A stretch of 46,604 nucleotides of DNA from Roseococcus sp. (GTDB lineage: Bacteria; Pseudomonadota; Alphaproteobacteria; Acetobacterales; Acetobacteraceae): the NCBI RefSeq assembly GCF_019747315.1, contig NZ_JAIEQY010000080.1:1-46604 (forward strand), given 5' to 3'. Below, one piece after another: positions 1-8,070 of this stretch. The position numbers and the translations under genes were made by a program. The notes under the pieces are model-generated. The model saw only the letters and a list, made by a program, of their open reading frames with translations. It searched no databases and was not told the origin of the DNA. Positions within the stretch are counted from its first letter, which is position 1; each line of letters begins with the position of its first letter.

Positions 1-62
1 ATGGCGCCCCCGGCGGCCATCAGCAGCATCGCGGCTGCCGCGCATTTTCCCCAGAATTGCAT
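1..62 (-). CDS. N-terminus of an exported protein (cut by window edge)
   Basis: Only the first 20 codons are inside the window. Read leftward from the ATG at 62-60 they give MQFWGKCAAAAMLLMAAGGA, a short basic start followed by a hydrophobic Ala/Leu/Met stretch, as in a Sec signal peptide. A purine-rich GAAGAGGACGAG lies about 5-16 nt upstream of the ATG. The gene is divergent from the Alg44-like gene and may belong to the same exopolysaccharide locus, but that is inference. The mature protein cannot be named. The residual doubt is whether the short reading frame is real. Confidence 0.5.
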   Translation of the reverse strand, partial: MQFWGKCAAAAMLLMAAGGA

Positions 63-254
63 CGTCTCGTCCTCTTCGCAGCACCCTGCTGCGTGACCGC
101 GAACCTATGGCCGTTCCCCCTGCATTTCGTTGCGCTGCATCAAGAGGTTGTGGGAAGCTTGCCCGGCGGCTCACCCCACGCTCCGCAGCCGTTTCCCGCA
201 CCGATCTCCGCGGCCATCATGCCCCGTTAAGGATGACCGTGCTGAGAACAGGGC

Positions 255-267
255 TGCACGCCGTGCA
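255..267. promoter_or_regulatory. 13-bp palindrome in the divergent intergenic region
   Basis: TGCACG-C-CGTGCA is a perfect palindrome in the 249-bp gap between the left-edge gene and the Alg44-like gene. It lies about 45 bp upstream of the latter's ATG and just before a TTGACT (275-280) that could be a -35 box, although I see no good -10 for it. It is a candidate operator only. The rest of the gap (63-311) shows nothing I can name. Confidence 0.25.
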
Positions 268-311
268 AAGTCGATTGACTTCACCGACTCCCTTGCGCGA
301 AGAGTTTTCGC

Positions 312-2015
312 ATGACGCAGAACGAGGGCAATTCGGCTTTGGGGTTCCATGCCGCCTGGCCCCCCGCGCCGCGGCTGAGCCGGCTGGGCGATGCACCTGT
401 CAACCGGCTGGTTGAAGCGCCTGTCAACCGACTGGTCGATTCGTCCGTCAACCGCCTGGTTGAGGCGCCTGGCAAATCGCCCTCCCTTTCCTTCCGCAGC
501 CCCTCCGGCAAGCGGTTGCACCCGCGCGTCGCCCTGCCTGCCAGCGTCGTCATTGGCGGCGCGGAATACGCCCTCTCCGACGTCAGCCTGGGCGGCTTCG
601 CGCTGGAGGGGGAAGGCCCGCCGGCCCAGGTGGATGACCCCCTCCGGGTCACCTTCCACATCGGCAAGGCCGACCTCACCCTGGCCATCGAGGCCACGGC
701 CAAGGTCCGTCGCCTCTCGCGCGGGGCGGCGAAATCCTTCCAGATCATCGAGATGTCGCCCGATGCGGCGGTGGCGCTGGACCGCCTGGTGGCCATCTGG
801 CTTAGCGGTTCCGAGAGCCTGGCCGATGCCCTTTCCCGCTCCTCGCTGGAAGCGCCCGAGCCGGCGCAATCGCGCTCGCGCAACTGGCGCAGCGTCGCGG
901 TGTTCGGGGCGGCCCTGGCGGCGCTGCTGCTGGCGGCGACCTTCGTCGCCTCCAGCCGGCTCGTGGTCTATTCGGAATTCGGCGCTGTCTCCGCGCCGAT
1001 GTGGATGGTGCGCGCGCCGCAGCCCGGCCTGCTGGTCCTGCAGGCCGGCGCGCCCGGCACGCTGACGGAGCCGGGCCAGGTGCTGGGCGAGCTGCACCCC
1101 GCTTTGCCGCCGCAGCTTCTCTCCGACACGGAAAATCAGCTCCAGGCGCTCGAAGCCCGCTCGCGCCAGCTGGCGGGGGAATTGGCGCATGGCGATGCCA
1201 GCTTCCAGGCCTTCCGCGCCCAGGCCGAGGCCGAATTCGCCGCGGCCAGCGAGACGCGGCGCCTGATGGAGCGCCAGGTCGCCACCCAGGAACGCCTGTT
1301 CACTCGCCTGGCCGGGCTGGGCCGCCAGGGGATCATCTCCGCCGCGCGCGTGGATCAGGAAGAAATCAACCTGATGACGCAGCGCCGCGTCCTGGCCGAG
1401 GCCTCCGCGGCCGAGAATGCGGCGCGCCTGCTGCTGGCCGAGGCGCGGGCCGGGCGCTTCCGCAGCGATGGCCGCCCCACGGCGCGCTCGCCCGAAGAGG
1501 TGCGGCGCGAGGCCGCGGCCGTGGACCATTCGCTGGCGGAAATGCGCCAGACGCTGGCCCGGCTGCGCGCGCCCGTGCCGCTGGTCTCGCCCTGCCGGTG
1601 CCGCATTGCGCAGGTCGCCGTGCCCTCGGGCACCGCCGTGGTCGCCGGCGATGTGCTGCTGGGCCTGGCGGAGACCGCCAGCCAGGCGCAGCTGGAGGTG
1701 GATGCGCTGGTGCCCAGCACGCGCATGCCCTTCCTGGAGCAGGGGCAGCGGGTCACGGTCCGCCTCGCCGGCTCGAACGACTCGACGCCGGGGCGCATCA
1801 CCGCCCTCAATCTCAACCCGGAGAATACCGGCCGGATCGGCCTGCCCGACAACCTGCGCAGCCTTCGCATCTATGGTCTGGTGACCGTGGCGCTGGATGA
1901 AGTCCCCCCAGGCGCGGCAATCGGACTGCCCGGGCTGCTCCAGGCGCCGATTTCGCTGCGCATGCTGTTGCTGAACCTGCCGGGCTTCGCCTGGATCGCC
2001 CGGCTGGGCGATTGA
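312..2015 (+). CDS. Alg44-like PilZ/HlyD protein, c-di-GMP-binding subunit of an exopolysaccharide synthase
   Basis: This 567-residue protein has the layout of alginate co-polymerase Alg44: a cytoplasmic PilZ domain, one membrane helix and a periplasmic HlyD-like membrane-fusion part. The PilZ signature is intact, with R68-LHP-R72 and D90-V-S-L-G-G95, so c-di-GMP binding is expected. The helix is at about 194-214, followed by a coiled coil (about 260-390) and a lipoyl/beta-barrel region (about 400-550). Residues 27-50 are three tandem octapeptides ending VNRLV, which I do not know from Alg44. The ATG at 312 follows GAAGAG. The stop overlaps the start of the Alg8-like polymerase, which strongly supports a joint function in polymer synthesis and export. 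The exact polymer is inferred, not shown. Confidence 0.8.
   Translation: MTQNEGNSALGFHAAWPPAPRLSRLGDAPVNRLVEAPVNRLVDSSVNRLVEAPGKSPSLSFRSPSGKRLHPRVALPASVVIGGAEYALSDVSLGGFALEGEGPPAQVDDPLRVTFHIGKADLTLAIEATAKVRRLSRGAAKSFQIIEMSPDAAVALDRLVAIWLSGSESLADALSRSSLEAPEPAQSRSRNWRSVAVFGAALAALLLAATFVASSRLVVYSEFGAVSAPMWMVRAPQPGLLVLQAGAPGTLTEPGQVLGELHPALPPQLLSDTENQLQALEARSRQLAGELAHGDASFQAFRAQAEAEFAAASETRRLMERQVATQERLFTRLAGLGRQGIISAARVDQEEINLMTQRRVLAEASAAENAARLLLAEARAGRFRSDGRPTARSPEEVRREAAAVDHSLAEMRQTLARLRAPVPLVSPCRCRIAQVAVPSGTAVVAGDVLLGLAETASQAQLEVDALVPSTRMPFLEQGQRVTVRLAGSNDSTPGRITALNLNPENTGRIGLPDNLRSLRIYGLVTVALDEVPPGAAIGLPGLLQAPISLRMLLLNLPGFAWIARLGD
390..470 (+). repeat. 24-bp tandem repeat, three full copies and a partial fourth
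   Basis: Three 24-bp units (390-413, 414-437, 438-461) and a truncated fourth (462-470) encode DAPVNRLV, EAPVNRLV, DSSVNRLV and EAP in the Alg44-like N-terminus. The codons differ slightly between units, so the repeat is not brand new and appears to be kept at the protein level. It precedes the PilZ domain. Confidence 0.85.
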
Positions 2016-3700
2016 GGGTGGCCCCACGGCCCAGTGAATCCCTGCTGCCCGGGCACCTCGCGGATTCCACCCCCGGTGCGGCCCTGGCCGGCTGGATGGT
2101 CCTGGCCGCGCTGGCGCTGGTGCTCCTTGCCCTGCTGCCCGAGGAGGACATGCCCACTGCCGGGACGGCGCTGCTGACCATCGGTGCCATCGGCCTCTGG
2201 CGCTGGGGTTGGGCCGCGCTGCATTTCGTGCGGGCGTTGATCTACCGCCGGCGGGTCTTTCCCCGGCTGCGCGCCCTGGCCGATGGCGCGCCGCTGCCTC
2301 CGGCGCTTTATGTCGTCGTCACCAGCTATCGCATCAGCCCGGAGATGAATGCCGCCGTCTATGGGCGCCTGCTGGATGAGGTGATGCGCCTCAGGATTCC
2401 CTGCTGCGTCGTGGCCTGCATCACCGACATGGCCGATGCGGAGGTGCTTCGCCTGGTGTTCGACCGCCGCCGCGCGACCCTGGCCGAAGGCTCTGCGCTC
2501 TACCTCCTGCCGCAGGCGGGCACCGGCAAGCGAGGCGCGCTGGTGGATGCGATCAACCTGATCCAGGGGCTCGGCCCCGCGCCACAGGCGCAGATGCTGC
2601 TGATGGATGGCGACACGCTGGTGGAGCCCGGGCAGCTGGAAAAGACCTGCCGCTTCCTCTCGGCCTTCCCCGATGTGGGGGCCGTCACCACCGACAACCT
2701 GCCCCTGGTGCGTGGCCCCGCCCCAGTGCGCGAATGGTATCGCCTGCGCATGGCGCAGCGCGACCAGGCCATGTGCTCCATGGCTCTGTCGCGCCGCCTG
2801 CTGGTGCTGACGGGACGATTTTCGCTGTTCCGGATGGCGGCCGTGGCCTCGCCGGGCTTCGCGCTGGCCATCGGCAATGACGGCATCCGGCACTGGCGCC
2901 TCGGCTTCATCCGGATGGTGACGGGGGATGACAAGAGCACCTGGTTCGCGCTGCTCAAGACCCCCTGGCGGATGCTCTACATCCCGGATGTCGCGGTGAT
3001 CTGCGCCGAGGAACTGCCGGCGGGCGGCTGGTTCAAGGCGACCACGGCGCTGATGCTGCGCTGGTATGGCAACACCACCCGCAACAATGGCCGCGCCCTC
3101 GCCCTGGGCCCAGGCAGGCTGGGCTGGTTCTTTTGGCTCTGCCTGCTGGACCAACGCGTTTCACCCTGGACCAGCCTGGCGGGGCCGTCGGTGATGCTCG
3201 TCGCGGCCATCCTGCACGGCTACGGGTTCATCATTCTCTATGTGCTGTGGGTGCTGTTCACGCGCAGCATGATCACGCTGCTGAATTGGTGGGGGACGGG
3301 CCGTTTCCATCCGATCTTCCCGCTGCTGCTCTACTACAACCAGATCGTCGGCTCGGTCGTGAAGATCTTCGTGCTGCACCACCCCGACCGGCAGCGTTGG
3401 AACCGCCAGGGGCTGGCGGCGACGGGCAACCAGGGTCTGGCGGCGCGGCTTTCGCCCGGCTTCTTCGCCGTCTCGCTCTGCAGCTTTTTGCTGCTCGTGC
3501 TGGCGCTGGCCCAGCGGCTGGACCCGCAGGTGGAACATGGCGCGCCGGTCGGCCTGCCCGCCGTGCTGGATTCCAGGCCGCGGCCCGAGCACTATCTGCG
3601 CATGCCCTGCGCGCCGGACCGGCTGACCCCCTGCACGACGGTGACGCCGCCGCCGCCGCCCGCGAGCCTCATCGCGCCGGGGCCGCGTCCCAGAGCGTGA
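2012..3700 (+). CDS. Alg8-like family 2 glycosyltransferase (exopolysaccharide polymerase)
   Basis: A 562-residue membrane-bound processive glycosyltransferase. Two N-terminal hydrophobic segments (about 28-45 and 52-75) precede the GT2 domain. It has D199-G-D201 (nucleotide-sugar and metal binding), TGDD at 304-307 (catalytic base region) and RW at 350-351 in LMLRWYGN, the counterpart of the QxxRW site. LALGPGRLGWFFW, DQR-S-WTSL and LLYYNQIVGSVVKIF match Alg8, the GDP-mannuronate polymerase, better than cellulose or hyaluronan synthases (judged from memory). Several helices follow. Translation starts at a TTG (2012) within TTGA, overlapping the Alg44-like stop; a GTG at 2018 is possible. Pairing with a PilZ subunit implies activation by c-di-GMP. 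No algD, algG, algE or other alginate genes are visible. Confidence 0.8.
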   Translation: MRVAPRPSESLLPGHLADSTPGAALAGWMVLAALALVLLALLPEEDMPTAGTALLTIGAIGLWRWGWAALHFVRALIYRRRVFPRLRALADGAPLPPALYVVVTSYRISPEMNAAVYGRLLDEVMRLRIPCCVVACITDMADAEVLRLVFDRRRATLAEGSALYLLPQAGTGKRGALVDAINLIQGLGPAPQAQMLLMDGDTLVEPGQLEKTCRFLSAFPDVGAVTTDNLPLVRGPAPVREWYRLRMAQRDQAMCSMALSRRLLVLTGRFSLFRMAAVASPGFALAIGNDGIRHWRLGFIRMVTGDDKSTWFALLKTPWRMLYIPDVAVICAEELPAGGWFKATTALMLRWYGNTTRNNGRALALGPGRLGWFFWLCLLDQRVSPWTSLAGPSVMLVAAILHGYGFIILYVLWVLFTRSMITLLNWWGTGRFHPIFPLLLYYNQIVGSVVKIFVLHHPDRQRWNRQGLAATGNQGLAARLSPGFFAVSLCSFLLLVLALAQRLDPQVEHGAPVGLPAVLDSRPRPEHYLRMPCAPDRLTPCTTVTPPPPPASLIAPGPRPRA

Positions 3701-4448
3701 GGGCGGCGAAATCCGCCCATTGCTCGCGGGGTGAGGCCCAGCGCGGATCATTGCCGCCGAAGAAGGTGGCGAAGAGAGCGGCATCCACGCGGATGCCGGC
3801 CGTCTCGCGCAGCACCAGGTCGCGCCGTTCCAGCACGCGCTGCCCGTTCACCCAAAGGCGGATCATCCCATTGGCCTCGCCGGGGCGGTTCAGGATCACC
3901 TCCTGCGCAATCTCGGTCCAGGCGCCGGGGGTGAGGCGCCAGCTGCCGCGGCCGATGCTGTCGCCGCAGCGCGCGGCACGGTCCGGCGCGTAGAGGTAGA
4001 GCTCACCTGCGCCCTGGCCGCGCCACATCAGCCGGGCGGAGAAGCCGCGGGAAAGATCGGCCGGCGTGCAGCCGCGCGGCGCCTCGCCCCCCGCGAGCCC
4101 GGGCAGCTTGCCGCCGAGCGCGAAGTCGAAGCCCTCGCCGAAGCGCACGCGGTAGCTGAGGCAGCGTGCCTCGGCCCCCGGCCCCTCCGGCCAGAGGAAG
4201 CCCGCCCCGCCCACCGGGGCCGCGGCGTTGCCCGGATTGATGGAGCCGGCCGGGTAGCGCACGCGCATCCCGCCCGCCTCGCCGGGCAGGGGCGTCACAT
4301 TCTCGCGGCCCCACACCTGGCGAAGGCCAGCCAGGCGCAGATCGCCCGTGAAGGGCGTGGCGCGCGGGTAGCGCCCCTCGCAGGGCTGGGCCATGGCGTT
4401 CGCCCAGGGCAGGCCCAGCAAGGCCAGGCAGGCAAGGCGCCAGGCCAT
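3669..4448 (-). CDS. Secreted PL14-like polysaccharide lyase (putative alginate lyase)
   Basis: A 259-residue protein with a signal peptide (about 1-21, ending ANAMAQ). The body resembles the polysaccharide lyase family 14 fold seen in alginate and glucuronan lyases. GGKLPGL, ELYLYAPD, LNRPGEANGMIRLWVNG and FATFFGGND are the typical strands of that jelly roll. It would cleave a uronate polymer in the periplasm or outside the cell. Its 3' end overlaps that of the Alg8-like polymerase by 32 bp, so maker and cutter of a possible alginate-like polymer lie tail to tail. It starts 11 nt after the Bug receptor stop, with GGGGGG as ribosome site, so the two are probably one transcript. Family assignment is from memory of motifs; activity is inferred. 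Confidence 0.65.
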   Translation of the reverse strand: MAWRLACLALLGLPWANAMAQPCEGRYPRATPFTGDLRLAGLRQVWGRENVTPLPGEAGGMRVRYPAGSINPGNAAAPVGGAGFLWPEGPGAEARCLSYRVRFGEGFDFALGGKLPGLAGGEAPRGCTPADLSRGFSARLMWRGQGAGELYLYAPDRAARCGDSIGRGSWRLTPGAWTEIAQEVILNRPGEANGMIRLWVNGQRVLERRDLVLRETAGIRVDAALFATFFGGNDPRWASPREQWADFAALTLWDAAPAR

Positions 4449-4459
4449 CCGAACCCCCC

Positions 4460-5434
4460 TTACTCCGCGCGGATCTGCGCGCCTTCCACCACGGCGCGCC
4501 AGCGGGTGATCTCCGCCTCCTGGAAGCGGCGGAAATCGGCGGCGCTGGAGGCCACGACATCCACGCCCAACTGGTTCAGCCGCTGCCGGCTCTCGGGGTG
4601 GCGCAGGCTCTCGATGCAGGCGGCCTCCAGCCGCGCCAGGATGGGGGCCGGCACGCCGATCGGCGCCATCACCGCCTGCCAGGAGGTGACGACGAAATCA
4701 TCGAGACCCATCTCCGCCGCCGTCGGCACGTCAGGGATGGTCGGATTGCGCGTCGCACTCGTCACCATCACGGCGCGCAGCCGCCCGCCCGCGATGTGCT
4801 GCGCCACGGTGCCGAGATTCTGGAATGTCAGCTGCACATCGCCGCCCAGCAGCGCCGTCGTCGCAGCCGCCCCGCCCTGGTAGGGGATATGCGTCGCCTC
4901 GGTGCGGGTGCGCAGCTTCAGCAATTCCATCGTCAGATGCTCGGAGGAGCCGACGCCCGAGGTGGAGTAGGAAGCGCGGCCGCCATTGGCGCGCAGCCAG
5001 GCCATCGTGCCCGCGTAATCGGTGGCGGGCACCTGCTGCGGGTTCACGACCAGCACGTTCGGCATGGTGACGGCGAGCGTGATGGGCGCAAAATCCCGCA
5101 CGGGATCATAGGGCAGATTGGGCCGCAGCGCCTTGTTGATGGCGAAGACGCCGATGGAGCCGGTCATGATGGTGTGCCCATCCGCCGCGGCGCGGGCCAT
5201 GGCCTGGGCCGCGACCGCGCCATTGGCGCCGGGGCGATTCTCCACCACCACCGTCTGGCCCAGCAGGCCACCGAGGCGCGCGGCGATGACGCGGCCCGTG
5301 ATGTCCGAAGGGCCGCCCGCCACGAAGGGGATCATCATGTTGATGGGCCGTTGCGGCCAATCCGCCTGGGGCTGCGCGAGGGCGAGGCTGGGCAGGAGTG
5401 CGGGCGTGGCGAGCAGGGCGCGGCGATGGATCAT
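4460..5434 (-). CDS. Bug/TctC-family solute-binding protein (1)
   Basis: A 324-residue periplasmic receptor of the tripartite tricarboxylate transporter (Bug) family, which binds carboxylates and other small acids. The Sec signal peptide is MIHRRALLATPALLPSLALA. PINMMIPFVAGGPSDITGR and VVVENRPGANG are the two hallmark loops, and HIPYQGGAAA and the LGGDVQ segment follow. The ATG at 5434 is preceded by CGGAGGAA, which favours it over longer upstream frames. No TctA/TctB membrane genes are in the window, so it must use a distant permease or act as a sensor. The PL14-like lyase follows after 11 nt, hinting that the ligand could be a uronate fragment (speculative). Confidence 0.9.
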   Translation of the reverse strand: MIHRRALLATPALLPSLALAQPQADWPQRPINMMIPFVAGGPSDITGRVIAARLGGLLGQTVVVENRPGANGAVAAQAMARAAADGHTIMTGSIGVFAINKALRPNLPYDPVRDFAPITLAVTMPNVLVVNPQQVPATDYAGTMAWLRANGGRASYSTSGVGSSEHLTMELLKLRTRTEATHIPYQGGAAATTALLGGDVQLTFQNLGTVAQHIAGGRLRAVMVTSATRNPTIPDVPTAAEMGLDDFVVTSWQAVMAPIGVPAPILARLEAACIESLRHPESRQRLNQLGVDVVASSAADFRRFQEAEITRWRAVVEGAQIRAE

Positions 5435-5534
5435 GTGGGGTTCCTCCGGTTTGGTCGCATCCTGCCGCGCGGGGCCCCGCTTGTCCAAACAACCCGTTCC
5501 CGTCATATCCGCCGGGTTACGGGAGCCGAAATGA

Positions 5535-7208
5535 ATGTCCATTGATCTTGAGATCGCCCGCGCCGCCACCCTTCGCCCGATCGCGCAGATCGCGGAGAAG
5601 GCCGGCATTCCCGTCGAGGCGCTGGAGCCCTACGGCAAGTACAAGGCGAAGATCGGCCTGGATTTCGTGGCCCGCACCCGGCATGACCGGCCGCTCGGCA
5701 AGCTCGTCCTCGTCACCGGCATCAACCCGACGCCGGCTGGCGAGGGCAAGACGACCACGACCGTGGGCCTCGGCGATGCGCTGAACCACATCGGCAAGCG
5801 CGCCATGATCTGCCTGCGCGAACCCTCGCTCGGCCCCTGCTTCGGCGTGAAGGGGGGTGCCGCCGGCGGCGGCCATGCGCAAGTGGTGCCGATGGAGGAC
5901 ATCAACCTCCATTTCACCGGCGATTTCCACGCGATCACGGCGGCCAACAATTTGCTGGCCGCCATGTTGGACAACCACATCTACTGGGGCAATGCGCTGG
6001 GCATTGACGCCCGCCGCATCACCTGGCGCCGCGCGCTGGACATGAATGATCGCGCGCTGCGCGGCATCGTGGGTTCGCTCGGCGGCACGGCGAATGGTTT
6101 TCCGCGTGAGGATGGCTTCGACATCGTCGTCGCTAGCGAGGTGATGGCGGCCTTCTGCCTGGCCTATGACCTGGCCGACCTGCAACGCCGCCTGGGCCGG
6201 ATCATCGTCGCCTCGACGCGCGAGGGGAAGCCTGTCACGGCGGCCGATCTCAAGGCCGATGGCGCCATGGCCGTGCTGCTGCGTGACGCGCTGGCCCCAA
6301 ATCTCGTGCAGACGCTGGCGGGCTCGCCCGCGCTGGTGCATGGCGGACCCTTCGCCAATATCGCGCATGGCTGCAACTCCGTGATGGCGACGACGCTGGG
6401 GCTGCATCTTTCCGATGTGGTCGTCACCGAGGCGGGCTTCGGCGCCGACCTCGGCGCCGAGAAGTTCCTGGACATCAAGTGCCGCCTCTCGGGGCTCTCG
6501 CCCGATGCCTGCGTCATCGTCGCCACCATCCGCGCGCTGAAGATGCATGGCGGCGTGGCCAAGGCTGATCTGGGGCGCGAGGATGTGGGCGCCGTGAAGC
6601 GCGGCATCGCCAACCTCGCCCGCCATGTCGAGAACATCAAGAAATTCGGCCTGCCGCCGGTGGTGGCGCTGAACCGCTTCACCGCCGACACCGAGGCCGA
6701 GATCAAGGCCGTGCAGGATGCCATGGCCGCCCTCGGCACCGAGGCCATCCTTTGCACCCATTGGTCCGATGGCGCGGCCGGCACGGTGGAACTGGCGCAT
6801 GCCGTGATGCGCCGCCTGGATGCGGGCGAGGCCGCCTTCAAGCCGCTCTACCCCGATGCCCTGCCGCTGGCGGAGAAGATCGGCACCATCGCGCGCGAAA
6901 TCTACCGCGCGAAGGATGTCTCGATCCCGGACGCCGTGCTGGCGAAGCTCAAGCGCTTCGAGGCGATGGGCTTCGGCGCGGCACCCGTGTGCATCGCCAA
7001 GACGCAATACAGCTTCTCGGCCGACCCCACGGCGCTGGGCGCGCCGGAGGGCCATGTCCTGCCGGTGCGCGATGTGCGGCTGCTGGCGGGTGCGGGCTTC
7101 GTCGTCGCCATCTGTGGCGAGGTGATGACCATGCCGGGGCTGCCGCGCGTGCCGGCGGCGGAGACCATCCGCCTCGATGAGCTGGGGCGGATCGAAGGGC
7201 TGTTCTGA
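5535..7208 (+). CDS. fhs: Formate-tetrahydrofolate ligase
   Basis: A 557-residue enzyme making 10-formyl-THF from formate, THF and ATP in cytoplasmic one-carbon metabolism. The full family length is present, with the P-loop [10 protein letters not shown] (66-75), [19 protein letters not shown] and [12 protein letters not shown] motifs, and [10 protein letters not shown] further on. The ATG at 5535 gives MSIDLEI and follows GGGAG at a good distance; the ATG at 5531 hits a stop at once. The gene stands alone, divergent from the Bug receptor, and is followed by two strong hairpins. It may supply formyl-THF for purine synthesis or assimilate formate; the sequence does not decide. Confidence 0.97.
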   Translation: MSIDLEIARAATLRPIAQIAEKAGIPVEALEPYGKYKAKIGLDFVARTRHDRPLGKLVLVTGINPTPAGEGKTTTTVGLGDALNHIGKRAMICLREPSLGPCFGVKGGAAGGGHAQVVPMEDINLHFTGDFHAITAANNLLAAMLDNHIYWGNALGIDARRITWRRALDMNDRALRGIVGSLGGTANGFPREDGFDIVVASEVMAAFCLAYDLADLQRRLGRIIVASTREGKPVTAADLKADGAMAVLLRDALAPNLVQTLAGSPALVHGGPFANIAHGCNSVMATTLGLHLSDVVVTEAGFGADLGAEKFLDIKCRLSGLSPDACVIVATIRALKMHGGVAKADLGREDVGAVKRGIANLARHVENIKKFGLPPVVALNRFTADTEAEIKAVQDAMAALGTEAILCTHWSDGAAGTVELAHAVMRRLDAGEAAFKPLYPDALPLAEKIGTIAREIYRAKDVSIPDAVLAKLKRFEAMGFGAAPVCIAKTQYSFSADPTALGAPEGHVLPVRDVRLLAGAGFVVAICGEVMTMPGLPRVPAAETIRLDELGRIEGLF

Positions 7209-7219
7209 GCGCGCGGCCA

Positions 7220-7272
7220 GGAGGGGCTTTGCCCCTCCCGGACCCTCCCCACCAAAGGCCGGGGGCCTTTGG
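7220..7272. terminator. Two adjacent perfect hairpins between convergent genes
   Basis: GGAGGGGC-TTT-GCCCCTCC (7220-7238) is followed by CCAAAGGCC-GGG-GGCCTTTGG (7252-7272). Both stems are perfect with 3-nt loops. They sit between the 3' ends of fhs and the nitroreductase and could terminate transcription from both sides, though no long T-run follows. The style, an 8-9 bp stem with a 3-nt loop and a GGGC/GCCC core, is shared with palindromes at 8000 and 43525, so this may also be a dispersed repeat. Confidence 0.6.
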
Positions 7273-7299
7273 AAACCGGCTTTGCAGCTCTCTGGCTGC

Positions 7300-7977
7300 C
7301 TAGTCTTCGAAGCCGACGAAGCGAAGGAAGTTTTCGTTCGGCTCGCGGTCGGCGGCCACACCATTCGCGGGGAAGCTCTCTTCCGGATAGCCGAGCGCGA
7401 TGCAGGTCATGATCACCTGGTCCTCCGGGATCTGCGCCTCCTCGCGCACGATCTCGGAGCGCATGATGCCCTGGCCATTCACCACCGTGCCGAGGCCACG
7501 ATCCCAGGCGGCGAGGCAGATGCCGTAGCTCAGCGCGCCCAGGTCGAAATGCACGACGGCACCCGGGTCCAGTGCGCGATCATAGGTCAGCACCAGCGAG
7601 ACCGGCGCGTCGAATTGCCGGAAGCCGCGCATCACCCAATCCTGCCGCATCGGCTTGTCGTCGCGCGCGATGCCCATGGCACCGAAGAGCTTCACCGCGA
7701 TGGCGACCTGCCGGGCGCGGTGCACGCCCTCATATTCGCCATGGCTGACGATGTCGCGATTGGCCTTGGCGCCGCCGGCCATGGTCTGAATGTTCCGCTG
7801 GCGCACACGCTCCAGCGGCGCGCCGGTCAGCACATGGACGTGCCAGGGCTGGGTGTTCATGGAGGAGGGGGCACGCTTGGCGACCTCGACGATCTCCTCG
7901 ATCACGGCGCGGGGCACGGGGTCGGGCTTGTAGCCGCGCACGCTGCGGCGGGTGCGGGAGAGGGTTTCGAAATCCAA
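7300..7977 (-). CDS. Nitroreductase-family FMN oxidoreductase
   Basis: A 225-residue nitroreductase-like flavoprotein. RRSVRGYKPDPVP near the start (FMN phosphate contact), KRAPSSMNTQPWHVHV, DLGALSYGICLAAWDRGLGT and the C-terminal ALGYPEESFPANGV stretch fit the NAD(P)H-dependent FMN family. The substrate is unknown. I place the start at TTG 7977, which follows GGGAG at 8 nt. A longer frame to 8061 would read through the palindromic repeat and add an unlikely N-terminus. It is the last gene of the minus-strand cluster with the CoA-transferase-like pair, which suggests a role in the same catabolic or reductive pathway. Confidence 0.85.
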   Translation of the reverse strand: MDFETLSRTRRSVRGYKPDPVPRAVIEEIVEVAKRAPSSMNTQPWHVHVLTGAPLERVRQRNIQTMAGGAKANRDIVSHGEYEGVHRARQVAIAVKLFGAMGIARDDKPMRQDWVMRGFRQFDAPVSLVLTYDRALDPGAVVHFDLGALSYGICLAAWDRGLGTVVNGQGIMRSEIVREEAQIPEDQVIMTCIALGYPEESFPANGVAADREPNENFLRFVGFED

Positions 7978-7999
7978 CGCTGCTTCTCCCAAGAAGAAA

Positions 8000-8058
8000 C
8001 CAGGGGCGCTGCCCCTGGACGAAGCAAAAAACCTGGGGGCAAGAACCTCAGGTTCTTG
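8000..8058. repeat. Bipartite palindromic repeat (copy 1)
   Basis: Two perfect palindromes lie between the CoA-transferase beta gene and the nitroreductase: CCAGGGGC-GCT-GCCCCTGG (8000-8018) and CAAGAACCT-C-AGGTTCTTG (8040-8058). The second matches the element at 43497-43515 in 17 of 19 positions when reverse-complemented, and each copy is paired with a GGGC/GCCC hairpin. I read this as a dispersed REP- or MITE-like element inserted into an operon. Confidence 0.65.
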
Positions 8059-8070
8059 CAACTCCGATTG

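Noticed and set aside
5491-5518. AACCCG...CGGGTT inverted repeat in the Bug(1)-fhs gap
   Set aside because: Only 6 bp per arm with a 16-nt spacer; expected by chance in such GC-rich DNA.
7978-8061. N-terminal extension of the nitroreductase to an ATG at 8061
   Set aside because: It would translate the palindromic repeat. The TTG at 7977 has a proper ribosome site and fits the family length.
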